The position numbers were made by a program, and so were the translations under genes. Positions 29,572 through 38,770 of a stretch of DNA of 64,000 bases are shown here, piece after piece. Each line of letters starts with the position of its first letter. Position 1 is the stretch's first letter. Source of the stretch: Pasteurella oralis (GTDB lineage Bacteria > Pseudomonadota > Gammaproteobacteria > Enterobacterales > Pasteurellaceae); assembly GCF_002850605.1 (NCBI RefSeq), contig NZ_NXGB01000004.1:1-64000 (forward strand). Direction: 5' to 3'. The notes beneath the pieces were generated by a model that ran no database searches, had not been told where the DNA came from, and saw nothing but the letters and a program-made list of their open reading frames with translations.

Positions 29572-30402
29572 ATGAACAGTAAAATTTCTCCCCATAAAAT
29601 TTCTGGTCTTTCCTCTACATTATTAATTCCATTATGGGCAAAAGCGGTAGAATACGAACGACCAAATTCCTTATTAAAAGATGCAGAAGCAGTCAGAATG
29701 TTGCAATTGATTGATTATGATTTCAATAAATTTACATCTGCACGTTTATCACAAATTGGATGTTGTGGGCGTACAAAGCTATTTGATCAAAAAACATTGG
29801 AATTTATCCAGCAACATCCAGATGCCGTTGTCGTTCAACTTGGCGCAGGTTTAGATGCACGTTTTGAGCGTTTAAATCAACCACAAATTACCGCTTGGTA
29901 CGATTTGGATTTACCTGAAGTCATCACAATACGGCGGCAATTACTCCCTGAAAATAACAATATCTATTTAGAGGATTCGTTATTTAATACTGACTGGATG
30001 CAAATTGTTTCTGCGCACAATAAACCTGTCTTATTAATTATTGAAGGTGTGTTGATGTACTTCACAGAAACTGAAGTGAAAAGCTTTCTGGCTACAGTAG
30101 CAGAAAAGTTACCGAATGCCACAGTGATCTTTGATATTGTGCCTGTCATAGCTGTTGGTCGAGCAAAACAACATGATGCGCTTAAAAATATGAATGATAA
30201 GGAACGACCTGAATTTCTTTGGACTATTAATGATACTCAGAGGATAAAAAAATGGCATGCTAAAATGAATACGATAACAACATATTACTTAAGTGATATC
30301 TGTAAAAATCGTTATCCTTGGTGGGTCAAATGCCTCTATCTAACAACTTGGGGAAAAAATTACTTTGACCAGCGTATTGTTTCAATTCAATTTCAGCAGT
30401 AA
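29572..30402 (+). CDS. LCMT/TcmP-type SAM-dependent methyltransferase
   Basis: Class I methyltransferase of the leucine carboxyl methyltransferase superfamily (PPM1/TcmP group), 276 residues. The SAM-binding motif is VVQLGAGLDARFERL at about 87-101; the family-typical N-terminus SGLSSTLLIPLWAKAVEYERPNSLLKDAEAV and the motif LLIIEGVLMYFTETEV are present. Related enzymes O-methylate polyketides or small acids, but the substrate here is unknown. AAAGGA lies upstream. It is a single gene between yajG and the convergent dsbI-like gene. Confidence 0.88.
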   Translation: MNSKISPHKISGLSSTLLIPLWAKAVEYERPNSLLKDAEAVRMLQLIDYDFNKFTSARLSQIGCCGRTKLFDQKTLEFIQQHPDAVVVQLGAGLDARFERLNQPQITAWYDLDLPEVITIRRQLLPENNNIYLEDSLFNTDWMQIVSAHNKPVLLIIEGVLMYFTETEVKSFLATVAEKLPNATVIFDIVPVIAVGRAKQHDALKNMNDKERPEFLWTINDTQRIKKWHAKMNTITTYYLSDICKNRYPWWVKCLYLTTWGKNYFDQRIVSIQFQQ

Positions 30403-30508
30403 AGCATAAGATCTTATATTGACCCTAAAACAATTTTGCAGAAAATAAAACATAACTGTTGCTTTTTTAGAGTGAAAGAAAAATTCACAAAATATAAGCC
30501 AGCAATAA

Positions 30509-30541
30509 AAAAGCGAAGAGAAATCCTTTCACTTCGCTTTT
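30509..30541. terminator. Bidirectional terminator methyltransferase / dsbI-like
   Basis: AAAAGCGAAG (30509-30518) and CTTCGCTTTT (30532-30541) form a 10-bp stem between convergent genes, with a short A-run on one side. Confidence 0.75.
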
Positions 30542-30566
30542 GCTTACTTATTAAACTAAAACACTC

Positions 30567-32063
30567 TTACTCAGCTAATGAGTATAGGATATTTTTTCCT
30601 TGCTCATAACTCAGAATTTGCATAACCCCATTATTAAATGTAATACCTTGTGGATTTGCAATACCACTAAACTCATAAACTTGCGTAATCTGCTTACTCA
30701 TTGGATCAATTTTCAATACTTGAGAAAATTGTTTACTTACAGCATATAACGCACCTTCATGTGCAACTAATCCTGTAATGTAATAATCCGCTAAATTAGT
30801 ATCTTTGCGCATCATAATGCCTTCTTTTACACTAGGCACGAATTCTTCAGAGAGTAAATTGTCTTTTTTATCAAAACGAGAAATGATTAATTTTTTATGC
30901 TTCGTATTCGGCACTGTTGCAGAATACACACTGTTATTTTCTGGTAAATAAGCCATAGATAACACATGTAACATACGAGCTCGAACTGTATTATAAGCCC
31001 CTCGTGCAGTCACAGTATATTGATCTAACCCCTCAATAAAACTAGGAAAATTTTGTTTCGCAGTACGAGTATCATCTTCTTTAAAAAAGACAAAAATTTT
31101 ATTCCAACCCAAAACGCCAAATTCAGTTTCACTGAAAAATGCGCTACCTACAGGCACTCGACCATTAGCACCATTTAAGTGATCTAACACAGCAAAACGT
31201 TTTACTTCACTTAATGTACTATCCACTAAATACAAACCCCATTTCTCTGTTGTAATGAGGTACTTATCTTTACCGTTAAATGCAATATCTGTTGCTGGCG
31301 CATTAAGTGGCACTTCGATCATATCCTGCTTATGCACAACAAGTTTATTTGTTGCTATTAATGGGGCTTGTGTTGAATCAAGCGTAAATTGTAATTTAGT
31401 CGCAGGCTGGCTTGGTAAGTCTGGCTGCTCTACATCCCATGCATTACGAAATGCTGTCGGACGACTCAAGCGTTTCCAACTATCAGTTGTCCAATACCAA
31501 TAATCTGGATTAAATGATAATCGTGCAGGATTACCCACGCCCATATTGGGTGGTAAACCTGTACTCATAAAGGCTTGTGCAATATTCCCACCAAGTACAA
31601 TCATGAAGATGAGCATTATTGTTTTTGTTAACTGACTTAAAGGTTTATAAGATTGGCTAACAAAACTATACACATTTTGAGTAAACCAAAATAATAATGC
31701 CGTAAAAACTAACACAACGCCTTGAATCACGATTGGCCAAGTATAAGTATGTGCGCCTAAAATTTCAGCCCACCATCCTTGATGAATATCCCAAGCAAAA
31801 CTGCCCGAAGAATGCCTAAAACCAGCAAACATCCCAAAAACACCGATAAAGATAATCCAACCGACATATTTAGGTTTTGGTCCATATCTGACAATCATAA
31901 AAGCAAACATAACAGTACCGATCATCAGCATACGATGTGCCCAACAGAGAATACAAGGCGATTCTTTATCGATGAATCCTAAATAAAAAGAAGCCACACC
32001 AAGTACAGCAACAATGGCAAGCGCAGATAAGCTCAATATATTATTAAATGCTTTTTCATTCAT
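30567..32063 (-). CDS. DsbB-family membrane protein with C-terminal propeller (DsbI-like)
   Basis: Inner-membrane thiol oxidoreductase of the DsbI type, 498 residues. Residues 1-170 resemble DsbB with about five membrane helices and the quinone-linked motif CILC (Cys37/Cys40). Residues about 200-498 form a periplasmic domain with repeated YLITTEKWGLYLVD / YSATVPNTKHKKLIISRF / ALYAVSKQFSQVLKID blades, suggesting a beta-propeller. Apart from Cys37 and Cys40 the protein has no cysteine, so the second Cys pair by which DsbB accepts electrons from DsbA is absent. GGGAGA precedes the ATG. It is encoded 16 bases after a Dba-like small protein, the dba-dsbI arrangement known from Campylobacter. Confidence 0.85.
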   Translation of the reverse strand: MNEKAFNNILSLSALAIVAVLGVASFYLGFIDKESPCILCWAHRMLMIGTVMFAFMIVRYGPKPKYVGWIIFIGVFGMFAGFRHSSGSFAWDIHQGWWAEILGAHTYTWPIVIQGVVLVFTALLFWFTQNVYSFVSQSYKPLSQLTKTIMLIFMIVLGGNIAQAFMSTGLPPNMGVGNPARLSFNPDYWYWTTDSWKRLSRPTAFRNAWDVEQPDLPSQPATKLQFTLDSTQAPLIATNKLVVHKQDMIEVPLNAPATDIAFNGKDKYLITTEKWGLYLVDSTLSEVKRFAVLDHLNGANGRVPVGSAFFSETEFGVLGWNKIFVFFKEDDTRTAKQNFPSFIEGLDQYTVTARGAYNTVRARMLHVLSMAYLPENNSVYSATVPNTKHKKLIISRFDKKDNLLSEEFVPSVKEGIMMRKDTNLADYYITGLVAHEGALYAVSKQFSQVLKIDPMSKQITQVYEFSGIANPQGITFNNGVMQILSYEQGKNILYSLAE

Positions 32064-32079
32064 GTTGTTCTCTCCCTGC

Positions 32080-32247
32080 CTAATAATTCACACCTGGTAA
32101 AAGCATGCCTTTGGTTGCCATAAAAAACACAAAAAATGCACTCATCACGACTAAACAGGTAATTCGGTATGCTATCTTTTCTTTCTCTGGCTTAGCAAAA
32201 ATAAGATATGCCGCTATTAGATACAAACAAAGCTGTACTGTTTCCAT
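32080..32247 (-). CDS. 55-residue membrane protein (Dba-like)
   Basis: A small ORF with a strong AAGGAG six bases before its ATG. The 55-residue product starts METVQLCLYLIAAYL and ends KGMLLPGVNY. It has two hydrophobic segments, about residues 4-18 and 29-45, joined by a charged linker (AKPEKEKIAYR). It lies 16 bases upstream of the DsbI-like gene on the same strand. In Campylobacter a small membrane protein, Dba, precedes and supports DsbI. The similarity here is one of position, size and topology; I did not confirm sequence homology. Confidence 0.8.
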   Translation of the reverse strand: METVQLCLYLIAAYLIFAKPEKEKIAYRITCLVVMSAFFVFFMATKGMLLPGVNY

Positions 32248-32281
32248 ATAGACTCCTTGTTTAAATAATTAAATATAGAAA

Positions 32282-32297
32282 TGTGATCTATATCACC
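32282..32297 (-). promoter_or_regulatory. CRP/FNR-type site before the dba-dsbI genes
   Basis: TGTGA-TCTATA-TCACC matches CRP at nine of ten half-site positions, and its core GTGAT-CTAT-ATCAC resembles an FNR site. It lies 35 bases upstream of the small ORF. This is so close that it would overlap the -35 region of any promoter compatible with the Shine-Dalgarno, which suggests repression rather than activation. Confidence 0.5.
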
Positions 32298-32601
32298 CTT
32301 AACTTCCACTACAAAAATAAGTAGTCAAAATTGTACAGAAATATGGCACAAGTTCAGACATCTAGAATCAATTTACGCTTTTATTTTGCTTAAAATACAA
32401 TCAATAACTATTCTTATTTGATCTTAAACATTTTTTATACTATTTAATTACACATAAACAATGGCTAATCTTAACAGAATATTGATAAAAAGCGTTCTAT
32501 CCACTAGAAATGAAATATTAGGAATAAAGTGAAGATTGTTTGTGAAGAGGAGAAGTAATAAAACCTCAAAATAGATATATTGTAATAAGCGATATATGAA
32601 A

Positions 32602-32628
32602 AAGCCCGCTAACTTAATTAGCGGGCTT
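32602..32628 (-). terminator. Terminator of the tRNA pair
   Basis: AAGCCCGCTAA (32602-32612) and TTAGCGGGCTT (32618-32628) form an 11-bp stem with a 5-base loop, 9 bases past the tRNA-Asn 3' end on the minus strand, followed by TTTCATAT. Confidence 0.9.
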
Positions 32629-32636
32629 GAAGAATT

Positions 32637-32712
32637 TGGCTCCTCCTGCTGGACTTGAACCAGCGACATACGGATTAACAGTCCGCCGTTCTACCGACTG
32701 AACTAAGGAGGA
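32637..32712 (-). tRNA. tRNA-Asn (GTT)
   Basis: A 76-base cloverleaf including an encoded CCA end. The acceptor stem TCCTCC pairs with GGAGGA, the anticodon loop CTGTTAA carries GTT, and the T loop reads GTTCAAGTC. It is nearly identical to E. coli tRNA-Asn. It follows tRNA-Phe on the minus strand after a 4-base spacer. Confidence 0.97.
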
Positions 32713-32716
32713 ATAG

Positions 32717-32792
32717 TGGTGCCTCGAGGCGGAATCGAACCACCGACACGGGGATTTTCAATCCCCTGCTCTACCGACTGAGCTATCGAGGC
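32717..32792 (-). tRNA. tRNA-Phe (GAA)
   Basis: A 76-base cloverleaf with encoded CCA. The acceptor stem GCCTCGA pairs with TCGAGGC, the anticodon loop TTGAAAA carries GAA, and the T loop is GTTCGATTC. It matches E. coli tRNA-Phe through the D and anticodon arms. It is first in a two-tRNA transcript. Confidence 0.97.
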
Positions 32793-33008
32793 AACTCATC
32801 AGTGGTGCGTATTAAACGTTTTTTTCAGGTTTAAGTCAACACTTAAATTAAAAAAAATCACTTTTTTTTAATCGGTTGCATATTAAACAAACGAAAAGTG
32901 TAAAAAGAGCACAAATCAGCTCATTTTTTATGTTTTTTATTAAAAATAAATAACAAAAATGCTCACTACCATGACAGATAAGTGAGCTGATTACATCCTT
33001 ATTTGGCG

Positions 33009-34085
33009 CTATTTTCTTACGCGATAACTTTTCTGGGCTTGATCTACTTTTAATAAATAGTTTCTTGCTTGTGCAGATGGATGTTTCGTAGTCAAAATTC
33101 GATACACTTGCTCTGGATACAAGCTATTAATCTTAGCAATAGCCGCATCGCGGTCTTGATCAAACACACGTAATACCGCACCCGCACCACTATTATAAGC
33201 AGAAATCATCGCAAAACGTTTTGAAGTAGGATTGTTGATACCATCTAAATATTTATTTTGTAGTAGCCATAAATATGACGTCCCTGCATCAATATTTTTT
33301 TCTGGATCAAATAAATAGGATTTTGATGGCTGACCACCTTTCCCTTTCATTTTGAAAATATCTCGTCCTGCTGTTGTTGGCACGACTTGCATCAAACCAA
33401 TTGCATTTGCATAACTAATCGCATATGGGTTGAAGCTTGATTCAGTTTGCATAATACCTAAAATTAAGCTCTCATCCATATTATAACGACGTGCCATCTT
33501 ACGCACTAAAGGTAAATATTTTTGTGCACGTACTGCAACGTGGTTAGCAATCATCGGAATTACGACATATTGTACAGTATGACCATTACTTAAACGGCGT
33601 GTTTGCAGCTTATTTTGTACTAAATATGAAGCAAAATTACCTGCAATAGTTGTATTTGTAATTGAACCACCTAAATGATCAATCACCTGTCCGACTAAAA
33701 AAGGACGAGAACTAATCGGTACATCACCTGATGCAAAAAGATCAATGCCATTCGCATCGGAACCCATTAATAAAATATGTACAATCGCATTATGTAAATG
33801 GCGAACATCACTTTGTGTTTCAACCGTAATCAAACCTTCATCAAAACTCACATGACTACGTGTATAAAAACGATCTGTATATTTCACATAGTCTTTGCGA
33901 CTTGCCACAAGCAATTCATTCACCCCCCAAATACGATCAATATTATGGGAAAATTGTCCAGTCAAAATATCTAAACCACGTGTATCCTTTGCAAATGCTT
34001 CATCAAACTCTGAACTTTTATAAGACGAACTACCACCACAGGCAAACAAAAAAGGAATTAACGCACAAATAATATACTTTTTCAT
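33009..34085 (-). CDS. mltC: Membrane-bound lytic murein transglycosylase C
   Basis: Outer-membrane lipoprotein that cleaves peptidoglycan glycan strands to 1,6-anhydro-muropeptides. The lipobox FLFAC gives lipidated Cys16. The N-terminal MltC domain (about 25-180) precedes a lysozyme-like SLT domain with catalytic Glu215 ([12 protein letters not shown]), followed by [13 protein letters not shown] and [14 protein letters not shown]. The 358-residue length matches E. coli. It is the last gene of the mutY-yggX-mltC unit, 6 bases after yggX. Confidence 0.97.
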   Translation of the reverse strand: MKKYIICALIPFLFACGGSSSYKSSEFDEAFAKDTRGLDILTGQFSHNIDRIWGVNELLVASRKDYVKYTDRFYTRSHVSFDEGLITVETQSDVRHLHNAIVHILLMGSDANGIDLFASGDVPISSRPFLVGQVIDHLGGSITNTTIAGNFASYLVQNKLQTRRLSNGHTVQYVVIPMIANHVAVRAQKYLPLVRKMARRYNMDESLILGIMQTESSFNPYAISYANAIGLMQVVPTTAGRDIFKMKGKGGQPSKSYLFDPEKNIDAGTSYLWLLQNKYLDGINNPTSKRFAMISAYNSGAGAVLRVFDQDRDAAIAKINSLYPEQVYRILTTKHPSAQARNYLLKVDQAQKSYRVRK

Positions 34086-34091
34086 AGTTGA

Positions 34092-34364
34092 TTATTCCGC
34101 TGGTGGCACATAACCTTCAATATGTACATCTTTACCTTCAAATAAGAAACTTACCATTTCTTGTTCAAGTAATTTTCTATGCTCCGCATTCATCATATTT
34201 AATTTTTTCTCATTCACTAGCATAGTCTGTTTTTTCATCCACTCACCCCATGCTTGTTTGCTGATAGAATCGAAAATACGCTTACCTAATTCACCAGGAT
34301 ACAGTTGAAAATCTAAACCATCAACTTCTTGTTTGAGATATTCACAGAATACGGTTCTAGCCAT
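34092..34364 (-). CDS. yggX: Fe(2+)-trafficking protein YggX
   Basis: Small protein (90 residues) linked to protection of iron-sulfur clusters and DNA from oxidative damage. The start [30 protein letters not shown] includes the single conserved cysteine (Cys7). The rest ([23 protein letters not shown]) is typical. Its start overlaps the 3' end of mutY by 8 bases, fitting a shared role in limiting oxidative damage. Confidence 0.97.
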   Translation of the reverse strand: MARTVFCEYLKQEVDGLDFQLYPGELGKRIFDSISKQAWGEWMKKQTMLVNEKKLNMMNAEHRKLLEQEMVSFLFEGKDVHIEGYVPPAE

Positions 34365-35475
34365 AATAATTCCTTATAAATTGCACTAATAAATTCTTTA
34401 CTGGCGTTGCCAGTCCAATTTGTTCTGGATTTTGCGGATCATACCAATATTTGACCCTACTTAATACATTTGATTCATATTCTCTTTTATTTTCTGCGAC
34501 TTTTTTCCAATCAGAACGATCTTGAATACTGTCTTGCATATCAATATCAGCATAAATAGGGTAAATATCTAAATGAAAATGGCTAAAAGTATGACGGAAG
34601 CTTGTCCATTCTTGATAGTATGAAATTCCTTGCTTATGTAAGAAAGCCAATACGTCTCGCTTGCTTTCAAATTGTGGGAAGCAATACAAGCCCCCCCAAA
34701 TACCAGAATTTTCTCGCTGTTCTAATGCTACTTTACCTTTGGCGTTTAAAATCAAAAAATAGCTGCTACGTTCAGGTAAGGTTTTCTTAGGCTTTTTACC
34801 AGGGTAATCTTGCCAATTTTGCTGTAAATTTGCTTGACAAGTTCCTTTTAATGGACACAAATCACATTTAGGTTTGCTGCGTGTGCAAACCATTGCTCCA
34901 ATATCCATCATCGCCTGATTAAAATCTGCAACTTGTTCTGTTGGGGTAACTTGCGCACTGAGCTGCCACAGCTGCTCCTCAATTTTTTTCTCGCCTGCCC
35001 AGCCTGAAATAGCAAAATAACGGGAAAGTACACGTTTAACATTCCCATCTAAAATAGGATAAGGCGCATTTAAACAGGAAGATAACACCGCACCAGCCGT
35101 ACTTCTACCTATACCTGTTAATGCCCAAACTTGCTCAAAATCAGTAGGAAATTCACCATTATACTGATCTCGAATAGTCTGTGCCGCTTTATGTAAATTT
35201 CTAGCGCGTGCATAGTAACCAAGCCCAGTCCATAAATGTAATACTTCATCTAAAGGCGCATTAGCAAGTGCGGTCACATTTGGAAAAGTTTTTATAAAGC
35301 GTTCAAAATACGGAATCACAGTTGCCACTTGTGTTTGTTGCAACATCACTTCAGACAGCCAAACGCCGTACAAGCTTTTATTTTGTTGCCAAGGCAAATG
35401 TTTACGCCCAAATTTTGCGTACCAATTCAGTACCGCATGAGCAAAAAGTGCATTAGGGGAGGATAGAGCAAGCAT
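34357..35475 (-). CDS. mutY: A/G-specific adenine glycosylase
   Basis: Base-excision enzyme removing adenine mispaired with 8-oxoguanine. It has the helix-hairpin-helix [14 protein letters not shown], the catalytic Asp in [13 protein letters not shown], the Glu in [16 protein letters not shown], and the 4Fe-4S cysteines in [17 protein letters not shown]. The C-terminal NUDIX-like domain reads out 8-oxoG. The ATG giving [10 protein letters not shown] (372 residues) was chosen; an in-frame TTG lies two codons upstream. No strong Shine-Dalgarno is visible. An uptake signal lies in the gene near 35268. Confidence 0.97.
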   Translation of the reverse strand: MLALSSPNALFAHAVLNWYAKFGRKHLPWQQNKSLYGVWLSEVMLQQTQVATVIPYFERFIKTFPNVTALANAPLDEVLHLWTGLGYYARARNLHKAAQTIRDQYNGEFPTDFEQVWALTGIGRSTAGAVLSSCLNAPYPILDGNVKRVLSRYFAISGWAGEKKIEEQLWQLSAQVTPTEQVADFNQAMMDIGAMVCTRSKPKCDLCPLKGTCQANLQQNWQDYPGKKPKKTLPERSSYFLILNAKGKVALEQRENSGIWGGLYCFPQFESKRDVLAFLHKQGISYYQEWTSFRHTFSHFHLDIYPIYADIDMQDSIQDRSDWKKVAENKREYESNVLSRVKYWYDPQNPEQIGLATPVKNLLVQFIRNYYG

Positions 35476-35637
35476 AATCAATTACAAATAAAGTGCGGTG
35501 CAAATTATAGACGTTTTATTCAGCCATTGTGATACGAAATAAAAAAATCCACTTTAGATGATTTATTCCATGAGCACAAGCGGCACTAGCTAAAAAATGC
35601 TGACTAAATCGAGTGCACTTTTCTTCCTATCACAAAA

Positions 35638-36135
35638 TTAATGTAGTGACATACTTTTTAACACACCATCTTTTAATATAAAGTGATGAAATAATGCGGC
35701 AATTGCATGTAGTCCCGCTAATGCAATGAAACTATTGGCGAATAGTTGATGTGCCTTGCCTAAAATAATATCGACACTAAAATAAGGTAAAGCCATACCG
35801 AATAACATGAAATCATCAACATCGGCAGTTAGTGTTAAATAACCTAAAATCGGCGTCAGCAACATACAAAGATATAACAGCATTTGCACCGAATGTGCAG
35901 CAATATGCTGTAAAAATGATAAATTATGCTGCGGTAGCACATCGCGATAAATAATGCGCAATGGAATACGAGCAATAAATAATAATATTAATAATAGACC
36001 GCTAAATACATGAATCTCACCAATCAATCCATCAGCAGGTGGATAGTCACCAGTAAAATAAGCGACTAAAACACAAAGTAAAGTGAGCCAGTGTAAATAA
36101 ATCATTGGTTTTGGATATTTTGACGACATATTCAT
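35638..36135 (-). CDS. cybB: Cytochrome b561
   Basis: Four-helix inner-membrane di-heme cytochrome b, possibly a superoxide:quinone oxidoreductase as described for E. coli CybB. It has 165 residues from the ATG with GGAG eight bases upstream; the longer open frame (195 residues) has no family support. Heme-ligand histidines are likely in YLHWLTLL (TM1), IHVFSGLLLILLF (TM2) and ALAGLHAIAALFHHFIL (TM4). It is a single gene, divergent from trmB and separated from mutY by 160 bases with one uptake signal. Confidence 0.88.
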   Translation of the reverse strand: MNMSSKYPKPMIYLHWLTLLCVLVAYFTGDYPPADGLIGEIHVFSGLLLILLFIARIPLRIIYRDVLPQHNLSFLQHIAAHSVQMLLYLCMLLTPILGYLTLTADVDDFMLFGMALPYFSVDIILGKAHQLFANSFIALAGLHAIAALFHHFILKDGVLKSMSLH

Positions 36136-36249
36136 AAGCTTTCTCCAACATAAATAAAAACAAAGCTGACCATGCAATTGCACAACCTTTGTATTTTTCA
36201 GCAAAAGCCGTATAATTCGCAGCAAATTTGGTCATTATAAACAAAAAAT

Positions 36250-37086
36250 ATGTCATTTAATAAACAAGAATTAGTCCAATCAACAACTTTTGCTGATCAA
36301 AAACGCAAAACAGTTGAAGTTGCTGAGTTTACTGAAGATGGGCGCTACAAACGTAAAATTCGCAGTTTTGTTTTACGCACTGGTCGTCTCAGTGAGTTTC
36401 AAAAACATGCGATGAATCAACATTGGCACTTTTATGGTTTAGAGCACCAAAATCAACTTTTTGATTTTAAATCAATTTATGCTAATGATAATCCAGTGAT
36501 TTTAGAGATTGGGTTTGGCATGGGACATTCTTTAGTCGAAATGGCACGCCAAAATCCTCATTTCAATTATCTAGGTATTGAAGTACATACGCCGGGTGTG
36601 GGAGCTTGTATTGCGAATGCAGTAGAAAAGGACGTCAAAAACTTACGTGTCATCTGTCATGACGCAACTGAAATTTTACGTGACTGTATTGCAGATCATA
36701 GTCTAGCTGGGCTACAGTTATTCTTCCCCGATCCTTGGCATAAAACAAAACATCATAAACGTCGAATTGTACAAACGCATTTTGTGGAAAAAATTAGCCA
36801 AAAACTTGCTCAAGGTGGATTTATTCACATGGCGACGGATTGGGAAAACTATGCTGAGCATATGTTGACAGTACTACAACAAGTCAAAGAGTTAAAGAAT
36901 ACTTCAATAACAAATGATTACATTCCTCGTCCCGAATTTCGCCCACTAACGAAATTTGAACAACGCGGACATCGTTTAGGTCATGGTGTGTGGGATTTAT
37001 ATTTCACTAAAAATAAAAAACATACCGCACTTTTAAAAATTTATCAGCCAACAGAGAGGAGAATCGAAAATGGCGATCAAACGTAA
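36250..37086 (+). CDS. trmB: tRNA (guanine-N7)-methyltransferase
   Basis: Methylates G46 of tRNA with SAM. The SAM motif is [11 protein letters not shown] at about 85-95; downstream motifs [29 protein letters not shown] and [10 protein letters not shown] are characteristic. It has 278 residues. The 3' end, about residues 259 onward, runs through an uptake signal (37024-37032) and overlaps the yggL start by 17 bases. The trmB-yggL pair is conserved. Confidence 0.96.
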   Translation: MSFNKQELVQSTTFADQKRKTVEVAEFTEDGRYKRKIRSFVLRTGRLSEFQKHAMNQHWHFYGLEHQNQLFDFKSIYANDNPVILEIGFGMGHSLVEMARQNPHFNYLGIEVHTPGVGACIANAVEKDVKNLRVICHDATEILRDCIADHSLAGLQLFFPDPWHKTKHHKRRIVQTHFVEKISQKLAQGGFIHMATDWENYAEHMLTVLQQVKELKNTSITNDYIPRPEFRPLTKFEQRGHRLGHGVWDLYFTKNKKHTALLKIYQPTERRIENGDQT

Positions 37087-37414
37087 CAGAAGACAACGTA
37101 AAAAAATGCACCTTGCTGAATTCCAGGAGTTAGGCTTCTTAGTGAATTGGCAATTCGCAGAAGGTACAGCCATTGAACAAATTGATGAAGTAGTTGATCG
37201 TTTTATTCGTGAAGTTATCCAGCCAAATGGTTTAGCTTATGAAGGAAGTGGTTACTTACATTGGGAAGGTTTAGTTTGCCTAGAAGCACTTGGAAAATGT
37301 GATGAAAGCCACCGCACTTTAGTAAAAGAATGGTTAGAGAAAAACGGTCTACAACAGATCGAAATCAGTCAATTATTCGATATTTGGTGGGAATATCCAG
37401 CAAAAGAAGCATAA
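37070..37414 (+). CDS. yggL: YggL family ribosome-associated protein
   Basis: DUF469 protein of 114 residues, reported in E. coli as associating with the 50S subunit. The N-terminus [23 protein letters not shown] is strongly basic, and [24 protein letters not shown] is the family core. It starts inside the trmB 3' end with AGAGGAGA upstream. An uptake signal is present near 37312. Confidence 0.95.
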   Translation: MAIKRNRRQRKKMHLAEFQELGFLVNWQFAEGTAIEQIDEVVDRFIREVIQPNGLAYEGSGYLHWEGLVCLEALGKCDESHRTLVKEWLEKNGLQQIEISQLFDIWWEYPAKEA

Positions 37415-37421
37415 ATTACTG

Positions 37422-37449
37422 AAAAGGCGAACATAATTGTTCGCCTTTT
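37422..37449 (+). terminator. Terminator after yggL
   Basis: AAAAGGCGAAC (37422-37432) and GTTCGCCTTTT (37439-37449) form an 11-bp stem followed by T residues. Confidence 0.92.
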
Positions 37450-37540
37450 TCATTTTAATCAGAGAATAATTCTTTAAACCTGAACATAATTCCTTGACGA
37501 ATCAGCCTTTCAAGCGTAACATTCGCCCCGATTTAGTAAT

Positions 37541-37597
37541 ATGAGGACACACACTTTGGACAGTCACAGTCGATACCGAATTATATTTTTACTGTAA
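37541..37597 (+). CDS. Candidate corA leader peptide
   Basis: A short ORF in the corA leader encoding MRTHTLDSHSRYRIIFLL if read from the ATG. An in-frame TTG at 37556, with GAGGA upstream, would give a 13-residue peptide. The stop codon lies 2 bases before the first arm of a three-arm alternating hairpin (separate entry). Salmonella corA has a leader peptide, CorL, that couples translation to transcription of corA; this ORF fits such a role by position only. Confidence 0.4.
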   Translation: MRTHTLDSHSRYRIIFLL

Positions 37598-37599
37598 CT

Positions 37600-37637
37600 T
37601 TCGCTGTTGCCTTTTATATCAGCGAAGTTCGCTGATA
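37600..37637 (+). promoter_or_regulatory. Alternating hairpins in the corA leader
   Basis: Arm A TTCGCTG (37600-37606), arm B CAGCGAA (37620-37626) and arm C TTCGCTG (37628-37634) can pair as A:B or B:C but not both. B:C extends to TATCAGCGAA/TTCGCTGATA. A further hairpin GTTATTG/CAATAAC lies at 37677-37696, before the corA Shine-Dalgarno. The layout is that of a transcription attenuation or translation-sensing leader. Confidence 0.5.
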
Positions 37638-37803
37638 GATCATTTCTAACACCATTTTATTCGGCATCTTTTTATGGTTATTGAAATACCAATAACTAAT
37701 AATCAAACGAAAAATGAATTATCCTTTTGCTATCACAGCTGATTTTTGTTTGATTTCTTTTGTTCATTGCGTTGTTCATAATCCAATTAAGGAGTATGAC
37801 AAA

Positions 37804-38754
37804 ATGATTAATGCTTTCACTCTTGAAGACGCTCGCCTTGTGCGCATTGACGAAGCTGAAACTACTCAACTCAATAATGCAATCTGGCTCGATCTTCTCG
37901 AACCGACTAGCGAAGAGCGCGAAATTTTACAAGAAAGCCTAGGACAAAGCCTTGCAACCTTTCTTGAATTAGAAGATATCGAAGCTTCCGCACGTTTCTT
38001 TGAAGATGAAGATGGTTTACACCTTCACTCTTTCTTCTATTGTGAAGATGAAGAAGATTATGCTGATTTAGCTAGCGTGGCTTTTACTGTACGTGATGGT
38101 CGCCTCTTTACTTTACGCGATCGTGAACTCCCTGCGTTTCGTTTATATCGCATGCGTTCACGTAATCAACGATTAATTGAATGTAATGCTTATGAGGTTT
38201 TATTAGATTTATTTGAAACCAAAATTGAGCAATTGGCAGATGTTATCGAAACCGTGTATTCTGATTTAGAAAAATTAAGCCGAGTCATTTTAGATGGCAC
38301 ACAAGGCGAAGCATTTGATCAAGCACTTGCGACGTTAACTGAACAAGAAGATGCAAGTTCTAAAGTACGCTTATGTTTGATGGATACACAACGAGCATTA
38401 AGCTTCTTGGTACGTAAAACACGCTTGCCGGCAAACCAGCTTGAACAAGCACGCGAAATTTTACGCGATATTGAATCCCTCCAACCGCATAATGAATCCC
38501 TATTTCAGCGGGTCAATTTCTTAATGCAAGCGGCAATGGGCTTTATCAGCATTGAACAAAACCGTATTATCAAAATCTTCTCGGTTGTGTCAGTTATTTT
38601 CCTGCCACCAACATTAGTTGCCTCAAATTATGGAATGAACTTCGAAGTGATGCCAGAAATCGGGTTAAAATTTGGTTATCCGATGGCATTAGGTTTAATG
38701 GCACTTGCTGCATTTGCTCCATATTGGTATTTTAAACGTAAAGGTTGGTTATAA
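37804..38754 (+). CDS. corA: Magnesium/cobalt transporter CorA
   Basis: Pentameric inner-membrane Mg2+ channel that also passes Co2+ and Ni2+. It has 316 residues from the ATG with AAGGAG at proper distance; the open frame extends 30 codons upstream into the leader. A large cytoplasmic N-terminal domain ends in two C-terminal helices, with the selectivity motif YGMN ([11 protein letters not shown]) and the basic tail YFKRKGWL. The leader carries a candidate leader peptide and alternating hairpins. Confidence 0.96.
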   Translation: MINAFTLEDARLVRIDEAETTQLNNAIWLDLLEPTSEEREILQESLGQSLATFLELEDIEASARFFEDEDGLHLHSFFYCEDEEDYADLASVAFTVRDGRLFTLRDRELPAFRLYRMRSRNQRLIECNAYEVLLDLFETKIEQLADVIETVYSDLEKLSRVILDGTQGEAFDQALATLTEQEDASSKVRLCLMDTQRALSFLVRKTRLPANQLEQAREILRDIESLQPHNESLFQRVNFLMQAAMGFISIEQNRIIKIFSVVSVIFLPPTLVASNYGMNFEVMPEIGLKFGYPMALGLMALAAFAPYWYFKRKGWL

Positions 38755-38770
38755 AATTTAAGGTAATACA

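Noticed and set aside
32448..32669. 73-codon open frame overlapping tRNA-Asn
   Set aside because: Its 5' part runs through the tRNA gene and its terminator, so it cannot be a sensible protein gene.
32637..32792. tRNA genes as an integration site for a genomic island
   Set aside because: No integrase gene and no duplicated tRNA 3' end was found nearby; the flanking genes are ordinary chromosomal ones.
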